DNA of 64,000 nucleotides from Azospirillum oryzae (lineage in GTDB: Bacteria > Pseudomonadota > Alphaproteobacteria > Azospirillales > Azospirillaceae). Within the stretch, counting starts at the first letter, position 1. Each line of letters begins with the position of its first letter. The stretch is from NCBI RefSeq assembly GCF_900177515.1, contig NZ_FXAK01000008.1, positions 309,501 to 373,500 of the forward strand, given 5' to 3'. The notes beneath the pieces were generated by a model. The model saw only the letters and a program-made list of their open reading frames with translations. It did not search any database and was not told where the DNA came from. Made by a program: the position numbers and the translations under genes. Shown here piece after piece: positions 1-6,775 of this stretch.

Positions 1-521
1 TGCCGCGCGGCCTGCTGTTCGGGCTGTTCGACCTCAGCCAGCCGCTGACCATGTACTACACCGTGTTGGCGATCTTCCTCGCCGGCTTCGCCCTGATCTG
101 GCGCACGGTGCATTCGCCCTTCGGACAGGTGCTGAAGGCGATCCGCGAGAACGAGCCGCGCGCGGTGTCGCTCGGCTACCGCACCGACCGCTACAAGCTG
201 GTCGCCTTCGTGCTGTCGGCCTCGCTGGCCGGGCTCGCCGGCGGGACAAAGGCGATTGTGTTCCAGCTCGCCAGCCTGACCGACGTGACGTGGCAGATGT
301 CGGGCGAGGTGGTGCTGATGACGCTGCTGGGTGGCATGGGCACGCTGTTCGGGCCGGTGGTCGGTGCCGGGCTGGTGGTGACGCTGGAAAGCTACCTCGC
401 CTCCACCAGCCTGCCGGTGCCGGTGGTGATCGGCTGCATCTTCGTCGTCTGCGTGCTGGTCTTCCGCAGGGGTATCGTCGGCGAGCTGATGCACCGGCTG
501 ACAGGAAAGGGGAACCGCTGA
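1..521 (+). CDS. livM: Branched-chain amino-acid-type ABC transporter permease LivM, C-terminal part
   Basis: This is the 3' end of a LivM/HisM-family inner-membrane permease; the reading frame is open from base 3, so the N-terminus lies outside the window. About 173 residues are visible. They contain hydrophobic helices, the cytoplasmic loop ending in AIRENEPRAVSLGY (the EAA-like contact with the ATPase) and the family pattern GGMGTLFGPVVGA before the last helix. The partner livH, livG and livF genes would be expected upstream, or elsewhere. The stop codon overlaps the ATG of the following chemoreceptor by one base, so the two are probably co-transcribed. The Liv-type binding protein at 10268-11509 is a possible partner, but substrate specificity cannot be read from the permease. 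Confidence 0.93.
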   Translation, partial: PRGLLFGLFDLSQPLTMYYTVLAIFLAGFALIWRTVHSPFGQVLKAIRENEPRAVSLGYRTDRYKLVAFVLSASLAGLAGGTKAIVFQLASLTDVTWQMSGEVVLMTLLGGMGTLFGPVVGAGLVVTLESYLASTSLPVPVVIGCIFVVCVLVFRRGIVGELMHRLTGKGNR

Positions 522-2683
522 TGTCCCGTCTCGACGGACGGCGCCTGCTGCTGCGCCACAGGATTCCCGGTGCGCTGGTGGGCGCGGCGGTGGTCACGGC
601 GATCCTGCTCGGCGGCTTCGCCTATTTCGCAGCGTCGAGCCGCCTGCGCGCGGCGGCCGGTGAAAAGCTGGTGGCGCTGGCCGATGCGCGCGCCGCCAGC
701 GTGCGGTCCTACATCGACGGGCTGGAGGGCGACGTCGTGCTGACCGCCAACACCCGGTCGATGCGCGACGCGGCGGTGGCCTTCGTCAATGGATGGCGGA
801 TCGAAGCCGACCGCGGCGATCCCACCGCCCTGCTGCGCAAGCGGTATGTCGACGACAACCCCCATCCGGCCGCCGAGCGCTACAAGCTGGAGAAGTCGGC
901 CGACAACGCCATGTACGACACGGCGCACCTGCGCCTGCATGGCTGGATGAGCGACCTGATGCAGCGGCGCGGGCTGGCCGATGTGCTGCTGGTGGCGCCG
1001 GACGGCACCGTCCTCTACAGCGCCGCCAAGGGCGATGATTTCGCCCGGCCGGTTGCCGACGGCGCGCTGCGCCGTCTGGTGGACGGTATCAAGGCGGGCG
1101 ACCTGAGCGAAGAGGCGAAGATTGCCGACTTCTCGCCCTATGCCGCCGGCAAAGCCGCCTCCGCCTTCCTGGCGGCGCCGGTCGCCCTGCGCTTCCCGGA
1201 CGGCCGCCGGCAGCTTCTGGCGATGCTGGTGTTCCGGATCGAGGCGGGCGGGCTCGACCGCATCATGCTGGCGAGTGACGGCATGGGCGAAACCGGGGAC
1301 ACCTTCCTGGTCGGCGAGGACGGGCGTCTGCGCAGCACGCCGCGTTTTTCCGGTGGGCAGGGCATATTGGCACCTTACGACAGCCCCGTCGTCGCGGCGG
1401 CGAAGGCCGATCCCGATCATATCGGGGTCATGGAGGCCACCCGCTTCGGCGGCAGCTCTCCGGCGCTGGCCGCCTATCGGCCGGTGAACCACGGCGGGCT
1501 GCACTGGCTGGTGCTGGCCGAGGCGTCGGTCGACGAAATCCTGGCCCCCGTCCGCGCGATGCGCAACCAGATGATCGGGGTGGGGGCGGCCCTGCTTCTG
1601 ATCGTCAGCGTGGCCGGAATCCTGCTGGCCCGCGGCATCGTCCGGCCGCTGACGGCAATGTGCGCGGCGATGCAGCGCCTTGCCGAAGGCGACCGCCGGT
1701 TGGCGATCCCCGCCACCGAACGGGGCGACGAGATCGGGCGGATGGCCGGGGCCATGCAGGTGTTCAAGGAGGCGCTGATCCGTGCCGACGCGCTCCATGC
1801 CGAACAGGAGCGTGTCCGTGCACTGCGCGATCAGCGGGCGCAGGAACTGGAACGGATGACGCAGGATTTCGACCAACGCGTCGGCGGCATCGTCCGCACC
1901 GTCACCGCGGCGGCCGAGGGGCTGGAGGCGACGGCACGCTCGATGAGCATCGGTGCCGACCGCACGCTGAGCGAGGCGACCGGCGTCACCGCGGCAGCCG
2001 ACGAGACGGCGGCCAGCGTCGGCACGGTGGCGTCGGCGGCCAACCAGCTGAGCGCCTCCATCACCGACATCAGCCGCTACATCGATGAATCCGGCCGCAT
2101 CACCCAGGCGGCGGTCGGGGCGACGGCCGAAGCCGGGGAGACCATGCGGATGGTGGTGGAGACGGCCGGCCGCATCGGCGCGGTGGTCCAGTTGATCCAC
2201 GACATCGCGGCCCAGACCAACCTGCTGGCGCTGAACGCCACCATCGAGGCGGCGCGGGCGGGAGAGGCAGGCAAGGGCTTTGCCGTCGTTGCCGGCGAGG
2301 TCAAGCATCTGGCGGCGCAGACCGCCAGGGCGACCGACGAGATCGGCAGCCAGATCGCGACCATGCAGTCGGTGACCGACGGCGCCGCCGCCGCCATCGG
2401 CCAGATCGTCACGGTGATCCAGGACATGGGCCGCATCTCCGGCATCGTCGCCGAAGCGGTGGGGGAGCAGGAAACGGCGACCGCGGAGATCGCCAGCAAT
2501 GCCGCCCAAGTTGCCAAAGCCACCCAATCCGTCACCACCATCATCGACAGCGTCGCGCGGTCGGCCGACACCACCAAGACCGCGGCGGGGGACGTGCTGA
2601 GCGCCTCCAACGATCTCGCGCGGCAGGCGGGGGACCTCCACCGGGAGATCAACCGCTTCCTTGCCGACATCAGAGCCGCATAA
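521..2683 (+). CDS. Methyl-accepting chemotaxis protein (Cache sensor, HAMP, MA signalling domain)
   Basis: A 720-residue transmembrane chemoreceptor. Helix TM1 is at about residues 15-38, a periplasmic dCache-like ligand domain at about 40-345, TM2 at about 350-373, HAMP at about 370-425, and the cytoplasmic coiled-coil signalling domain fills the rest. The hairpin tip that contacts CheA and CheW is recognisable as AAQTNLLALNATIEAARAGE at about residues 560-580. The ATG at 521 is chosen because it overlaps the livM stop (TGATG); an upstream in-frame extension would run through livM. There is no obvious CheR-binding pentapeptide at the C-terminus, which ends FLADIRAA. Its place directly behind a transporter gene suggests that it senses the transported compound or a related one. 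Confidence 0.93.
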   Translation: MSRLDGRRLLLRHRIPGALVGAAVVTAILLGGFAYFAASSRLRAAAGEKLVALADARAASVRSYIDGLEGDVVLTANTRSMRDAAVAFVNGWRIEADRGDPTALLRKRYVDDNPHPAAERYKLEKSADNAMYDTAHLRLHGWMSDLMQRRGLADVLLVAPDGTVLYSAAKGDDFARPVADGALRRLVDGIKAGDLSEEAKIADFSPYAAGKAASAFLAAPVALRFPDGRRQLLAMLVFRIEAGGLDRIMLASDGMGETGDTFLVGEDGRLRSTPRFSGGQGILAPYDSPVVAAAKADPDHIGVMEATRFGGSSPALAAYRPVNHGGLHWLVLAEASVDEILAPVRAMRNQMIGVGAALLLIVSVAGILLARGIVRPLTAMCAAMQRLAEGDRRLAIPATERGDEIGRMAGAMQVFKEALIRADALHAEQERVRALRDQRAQELERMTQDFDQRVGGIVRTVTAAAEGLEATARSMSIGADRTLSEATGVTAAADETAASVGTVASAANQLSASITDISRYIDESGRITQAAVGATAEAGETMRMVVETAGRIGAVVQLIHDIAAQTNLLALNATIEAARAGEAGKGFAVVAGEVKHLAAQTARATDEIGSQIATMQSVTDGAAAAIGQIVTVIQDMGRISGIVAEAVGEQETATAEIASNAAQVAKATQSVTTIIDSVARSADTTKTAAGDVLSASNDLARQAGDLHREINRFLADIRAA

Positions 2684-2694
2684 GGATGCAAGCC

Positions 2695-3444
2695 ATGAAG
2701 ATCCTCGTCCCCGTGAAGCGGGTCGTCGACTACAACGTGAAGATCCGCGTCAAGGCGGACGGCAGCGGCGTCGAGACCGCCAACGTGAAGATGAGCATGA
2801 ACCCCTTCGACGAGATCGCCGTCGAGGAGGCCGTCCGTCTGAAGGAGGCCGGCACGGCGACCGAGATCGTCGTGGTCTCCATCGGCCCGTCCCAGGCCCA
2901 GGAGACGCTGCGCACGGCGCTGGCGATGGGGGCGGACCGCGCCATCCTGGTGCAGACCGATGTCGAGACCCAGCCGCTGGCCGTTGCCAAGCTGCTGAAG
3001 GCGCTGGTCGAAAAGGAAGCGCCGGGGATGGTGATCCTCGGCAAGCAGGCGATCGACGACGACTGCAACCAGACCGGCCAGATGCTGGCGGCGCTGCTGG
3101 GCTGGGGCCAGGGCACCTTCGCCTCGAAGGTCGTCGCCGGCGACGGCAAGGTCGCGGTGACGCGCGAGATCGACGGCGGGTTGGAGACGGTCGAGCTGAA
3201 GCTGCCGGCGGTGGTGACGGCCGACCTGCGCCTCAACGAGCCGCGCTATGCCTCGCTGCCCAACATCATGAAGGCGAAGAAGAAGCCGCTGGAGACCGTC
3301 ACGCCGGACGCGCTCGGCGTCGATGTCACGCCGCGTCTGAAGACGGTGAAGGTGGCCGAGCCGGCCAAGCGTCAGGCCGGCATCAAGGTGCCGGACGTCG
3401 CCACGCTGGTCGACAAGTTGAAGAACGAGGCGCGGGTGATCTGA
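2695..3444 (+). CDS. etfB: Electron transfer flavoprotein beta subunit
   Basis: EtfB, 249 residues, the usual length. With EtfA it forms the soluble flavoprotein that takes electrons from acyl-CoA dehydrogenases and passes them to ETF:ubiquinone oxidoreductase. The start MKILVPVKRVVDYNVKIRV is canonical. AAGGA lies about 8 bases before the ATG at 2695, which argues against the ATG nine bases further upstream. Family features include the AMP-binding region with SIGPSQAQETLRTALAMGAD and the segment LGKQAIDDDCNQTGQMLAALL. It follows the chemoreceptor by 11 bases. The acyl-CoA dehydrogenase at 5612-6775 is a likely electron donor. Confidence 0.96.
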   Translation: MKILVPVKRVVDYNVKIRVKADGSGVETANVKMSMNPFDEIAVEEAVRLKEAGTATEIVVVSIGPSQAQETLRTALAMGADRAILVQTDVETQPLAVAKLLKALVEKEAPGMVILGKQAIDDDCNQTGQMLAALLGWGQGTFASKVVAGDGKVAVTREIDGGLETVELKLPAVVTADLRLNEPRYASLPNIMKAKKKPLETVTPDALGVDVTPRLKTVKVAEPAKRQAGIKVPDVATLVDKLKNEARVI

Positions 3445-3457
3445 GCGCCTGTCCGGT

Positions 3458-3626
3458 GCCCCCACCCTAACCCTCCCCCGCTTCGCAGGGGAGGGAACTG
3501 CCGCCGCTCTCCCACATCAGCACTTTCTCCCTCCCCCGCCCAGCTCTCGCACAAAGCTCCGCTTTGTGCTGACGCGGCAGGCGGACCATAGGTCCGCTGA
3601 GAGCGGGGGAGGGTCGGGGTGGGGGC
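3458..3626. repeat. Structured intergenic repeat element between etfB and etfA
   Basis: A 169-base element bounded by 25-base inverted arms (3458-3482 and 3602-3626) that match at 23 of 25 positions, rich in CCCTCCCCC/GGGGGAGGG. Inside are three further perfect hairpins: CCCTCCCC (3471-3478) with GGGGAGGG (3488-3495), ACAAAGC/GCTTTGT (3551-3567) and GCGGACC/GGTCCGC (3581-3597). It codes for nothing recognisable. The architecture is that of a dispersed mosaic palindromic element of the kind common in GC-rich alphaproteobacteria. Only one copy is visible in this window, so dispersal is an inference. Confidence 0.75.
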
Positions 3627-3666
3627 AAGTGTCAGCACCCCCGCCCGCCTGATAGAGGAATTCGCC

Positions 3667-4593
3667 ATGCCCATCCTGATCCTCGCCGACCACGACAACG
3701 CCACCCTCAAGCCCGCCACCGCCCATGCGGTGACCGCCGCGAGCAAGCTCGGCGCCGACATCCACCTTCTGGTCGCCGGCCGCAACGCCGCGCCGGCGGC
3801 GGAGCAGGCCGCCAAGCTGGCCGGCGTCGCCAAGGTGCTGCTCGCCGACGATGCCGCCTACGAGCATGCCCTGGCCGAGCCCGTGGCGGCGCTGCTGGTG
3901 TCGCTCGCCTCCGGCTACAGCCATGTACTGGCCGCCGCCACCTCGGTGGGCAAGAATGTGCTGCCGCGCGTCGCGGCGCTGCTCGACGTGGCGATGATCT
4001 CCGAGATCACCGCCGTGGTCTCCGCCGACATGTTCGAGCGGCCGATCTACGCCGGCAACGCCATCGCCACCGTGCAATCGGCCGATGCGGTGAAGGTGGT
4101 CACCGTCCGCACCACCGCCTTCGAGGCTGCTGCCGCCACCAACGGCGCGCCGGTCGAGAGCGTCGCCGCCGCCGCCGATCCCGCTCTGTCGAGCTTCGTC
4201 TCGGCCGAGCTGTCGAAGTCGGAGCGGCCGGAACTGACCTCCGCCCGCATCGTGATTTCCGGCGGGCGCGGCATGCAGTCGGGCGACAACTTTCCCCTGC
4301 TGGAGGCGATCGCCGACAAGCTGGGTGCCGCGGTGGGCGCCAGCCGGGCCGCCGTCGATGCCGGCTTCGTGCCGAACGATTATCAGGTCGGCCAGACCGG
4401 CAAGATCGTGGCGCCGGATCTCTATGTCGCCGTCGGCATCTCGGGTGCGATCCAGCATCTGGCCGGTATGAAGGACAGCAAGGTGATCGTCGCCATCAAC
4501 AAGGACGAGGAGGCGCCGATCTTCCAGGTCGCCGACTACAGCCTCGTCGCCGACCTGTTCAAGGCGCTGCCGGAGCTGCAGCAGGCGCTGTGA
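3667..4593 (+). CDS. etfA: Electron transfer flavoprotein alpha subunit
   Basis: EtfA, 308 residues, the normal length. The N-terminal domain starts MPILILADHDNATLKPATAH. The C-terminal FAD-binding domain is fully conserved: SGGRGMQSGDNFPLLE, then GASRAAVDAGFVPNDYQVGQ, then GISGAIQHLAGMKDSKVIVA and INKDEEAPIFQVADY. The start at 3667 is preceded by AGAGGA seven bases upstream; an in-frame ATG further upstream would read through the repeat and is rejected. It follows etfB, but 222 bases holding the repeat separate them, unusual for a pair that is normally tightly linked. The gene ends 7 bases from the convergent LysR gene. Confidence 0.96.
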   Translation: MPILILADHDNATLKPATAHAVTAASKLGADIHLLVAGRNAAPAAEQAAKLAGVAKVLLADDAAYEHALAEPVAALLVSLASGYSHVLAAATSVGKNVLPRVAALLDVAMISEITAVVSADMFERPIYAGNAIATVQSADAVKVVTVRTTAFEAAAATNGAPVESVAAAADPALSSFVSAELSKSERPELTSARIVISGGRGMQSGDNFPLLEAIADKLGAAVGASRAAVDAGFVPNDYQVGQTGKIVAPDLYVAVGISGAIQHLAGMKDSKVIVAINKDEEAPIFQVADYSLVADLFKALPELQQAL

Positions 4594-4600
4594 TCCGGCC

Positions 4601-5500
4601 TCAGCCGATCGCCACCTGCTCCAGAAGCCAGTTGCGCACCTTTGCGATGCGGGCGCGGTCCTGGTGGTTGGGCGGCACCACGAAGTAATAGCCGAGATCG
4701 CGGCGTAGCGGCCGGTCGAGCGGCCGGTCGACCGGACAGACCAGGGTGCCGCTGCGCAGTTCCGTCTCCAGCATGGCGGGCTGGCCCATCGCGATGCCGA
4801 GCCCGTCAAGGGCGGCCTGATAGGTCAGGAGCGAGCTGGGGAACATCAGCGGCTCCTGCGTCTCGGCCATCGTGACGCCGGCCGCCTCCAGCCAGTCGGG
4901 CCAGTCGCGCCGCCGGTAATGGGAATGCAGCAGCGGGTAGTGCAGCAGATCGGCCGGAGTCCTCACCGGCGGACCGCCGTCCAGCAGCGCCGGGCTGCAC
5001 ACCGGCAGGATTTCGTCGGCGAACAGGAAAACCGACTCCATGCCCTGCCAATCGCCGGTGCCCAGCTGGATCGCCGCATCGACATTGTCTCGGGCGAAAT
5101 CGACCGGCGTCACCGCCGTCCGGGTGCGCAGCCGCAGTTCGGGATGGTTGGTCTGCAGGTGCGGCAGGCGGCGCATCAGCCATTTCGCCATGAAGGTCGC
5201 ATAGACCTGCAGCTTCAGCGGCGCGGCGGCGCGGGCCGATACCAGTTCGTCGGTGGCCTCGGCGATGCAGCGGAAGGCCGGGGCGATCTGCGCGGCGTAT
5301 CGCTTGCCCTCGGCGGTCAGGGTCAGGCCGCGGGCCTCGCGGTGGAACAGCCGCACCCCCAGGTAATCCTCCAGCAGGGCGACCTGCCGGCTGACCGCCG
5401 GCTGGGTGACGCTCAACTCATCCGCCGCCTTGGTGAAGCTGCCATGCCGGGCAGCGCATTCGAAGACATGGAGCGGATTGAGCGGGGGGATCGGGCGCAC
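4601..5500 (-). CDS. LysR-family transcriptional regulator, GcvA-like
   Basis: A 299-residue LysR regulator of the GcvA/AmpR branch. The winged helix-turn-helix is at residues 8-65 (FECAARHGSFTKAADELSVT, then QPAVSRQVALLE), followed by a linker helix and a periplasmic-binding-like effector domain (LQVYATFMAKWLMRRLP ... AAIQLGTGDWQGMES). It is divergent from the acyl-CoA dehydrogenase gene and convergent with etfA, so the obvious target is the 5501-5611 promoter region, where several inverted repeats lie. The inducer is unknown; it is probably a substrate or CoA intermediate of the adjacent pathway. Confidence 0.92.
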   Translation of the reverse strand: MRPIPPLNPLHVFECAARHGSFTKAADELSVTQPAVSRQVALLEDYLGVRLFHREARGLTLTAEGKRYAAQIAPAFRCIAEATDELVSARAAAPLKLQVYATFMAKWLMRRLPHLQTNHPELRLRTRTAVTPVDFARDNVDAAIQLGTGDWQGMESVFLFADEILPVCSPALLDGGPPVRTPADLLHYPLLHSHYRRRDWPDWLEAAGVTMAETQEPLMFPSSLLTYQAALDGLGIAMGQPAMLETELRSGTLVCPVDRPLDRPLRRDLGYYFVVPPNHQDRARIAKVRNWLLEQVAIG

Positions 5501-5522
5501 CGTCTCGGCTCCATTACAAAAG

Positions 5523-5570
5523 GTTATGGAAGGCTAACAACTAGGAAGTTGTCGCATTTTCGTCAATGCG
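5523..5570. promoter_or_regulatory. Stacked inverted repeats in the LysR / acyl-CoA dehydrogenase divergent promoter
   Basis: Three adjacent inverted repeats lie in the only non-coding gap between the divergent genes: GTTA-8-TAAC (5523-5538), CAACT-4-AGTTG (5538-5551) and CGCATT-6-AATGCG (5553-5570). LysR operators typically contain a T-N11-A palindrome, and the first repeat is of that general type. The local sequence is more AT-rich than the flanking genes, as expected for a promoter. Which repeat is the recognition site cannot be decided by eye. Confidence 0.45.
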
Positions 5571-5611
5571 ATTGATTGTCCGTAACGCAAATCGATAGCC
5601 CCGTCGGAGCC

Positions 5612-6775
5612 ATGGACTTTCAACTCAACCAGGAACAGCGCGCCTTCGCCGACTCCGTGCGCCGCTTTGCCCGCGCCGAGCTGGCTGCCGACGCGCTGAA
5701 GCGCGCCCACTCCCCGGCCTTTCCCTGGGACGTGGCCGCGAAACTGTCGGAGATGGGGCTGCTGGGCATCACCATCCGCGAGGAGGACGGCGGGATCGGC
5801 GGCACGCTGATGGACGCGGTGATCGCCATCCAGGAACTGGCGCTGGTCTGTCCCAAGAGCGCCGACGTCGTGCAGGCGGGCAATTTCGGACCGATCCGCA
5901 CCTTCGCCGAATATGCAAGCCCGGAGCAGAAGGAGCGCTGGCTGGGCGACCTGCTCGGCGGACGCAAGCTGCTGGCGCTGGGCATGAGCGAGCCGGACGC
6001 CGGATCGGCCGTCACCGACCTGAAGACCAGCGCCCGCGAGGATGGCGACCACTACGTCATCAACGGGTCGAAGGTCTTCTCCACCCACAGCCCGGAAGCG
6101 ACGCTGTTCCTGATCTATGTCCGCTTCGGCCCCGGCGTCGGCGGCATCGGGTCGGTTCTGATCGAGCGCGGCACCCCCGGCTTCACCGTCGGCCAGCCTT
6201 CCGCCTTCATGAGCGGCGAGGAATGGTGCCAGCTCTATTTCGAGGACTGCCGGATCCCCAAGGCCAACGTTCTGTTGGGGCCGGGCGGTTTCAAGAAGCA
6301 GATCGCCGGCTTCAACGTGGAGCGCATCGGCAATGCCTCGCGGGCGCTGGCGCTGGGCCGCCATGCCTTCAACCTCGCCAAGGAGCATGCGGAGACGCGG
6401 ACCCAGTTCGGCCGCCCGCTGTGCGAGTTTCAGGGCCTGCAATGGAAGTTCGCCGACATGGCGCTGAAGCTGGAAGGCGCGCAGCTGCTGCTCTACCGGG
6501 CCGCCACCAATGCGGACAACGGCCTGCCGTCGGCCTATGAGACCTCGATCGCCAAGCTGGCCTGCAACCTTGCCGGCTTCGAGGTCGCCAACGAGGCCCT
6601 GCAGGTCATGGGTGGCACCGGTTACAGCCAGGAGGCGCTGGTCGAATATTGCGTGAAGCGGACGCGCGGCTGGATGATCGCCGGCGGCTCCATCGAGATC
6701 CTGAAGAACCGCATCGCCGAAGAACTGTTCGAGCGCCGCTTCGACCAGCGCCCGCCGCGGGAGAGCCGGTCGTGA
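5612..6775 (+). CDS. Acyl-CoA dehydrogenase family protein
   Basis: An FAD-dependent acyl-CoA dehydrogenase, 387 residues from the chosen ATG. The N-terminus MDFQLNQEQRAFADSVRRFA is typical, so 5612 is preferred over an in-frame TTG at 5576. The middle domain has MSEPDAGSAVTDLKTSARED and the substrate/FAD loop NGSKVFSTHSP. The C-terminal helices carry NVERIGNASRALALGRHAFN, TRTQFGRPLCEFQGLQWKFA and QVMGGTGYSQEALVEYCVKR. The residue after QVMGGTGYSQE, where many family members have the catalytic Glu, lies in a normal-looking context. Electrons would go to EtfAB encoded just upstream. Its stop overlaps the next gene's GTG start by four bases. Confidence 0.92.
   Translation: MDFQLNQEQRAFADSVRRFARAELAADALKRAHSPAFPWDVAAKLSEMGLLGITIREEDGGIGGTLMDAVIAIQELALVCPKSADVVQAGNFGPIRTFAEYASPEQKERWLGDLLGGRKLLALGMSEPDAGSAVTDLKTSAREDGDHYVINGSKVFSTHSPEATLFLIYVRFGPGVGGIGSVLIERGTPGFTVGQPSAFMSGEEWCQLYFEDCRIPKANVLLGPGGFKKQIAGFNVERIGNASRALALGRHAFNLAKEHAETRTQFGRPLCEFQGLQWKFADMALKLEGAQLLLYRAATNADNGLPSAYETSIAKLACNLAGFEVANEALQVMGGTGYSQEALVEYCVKRTRGWMIAGGSIEILKNRIAEELFERRFDQRPPRESRS

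Noticed and set aside
392..2641. 749-residue open frame antisense to the chemoreceptor
   Set aside because: Long antisense frames are expected at this GC content. The translation is His/Arg/Gly/Gln-rich with no recognisable domain, while the opposite strand encodes a complete MCP.
3471..3495. Simple rho-independent terminator after etfB
   Set aside because: The CCCTCCCC/GGGGAGGG hairpin has no T-run and is one part of a larger symmetrical element, so it is described as a repeat.
5576..5611. TTG start for the acyl-CoA dehydrogenase, 12 codons upstream
   Set aside because: No ribosome site; MDFQLNQEQRAF from the ATG at 5612 is the usual family N-terminus. It is not fully excluded.
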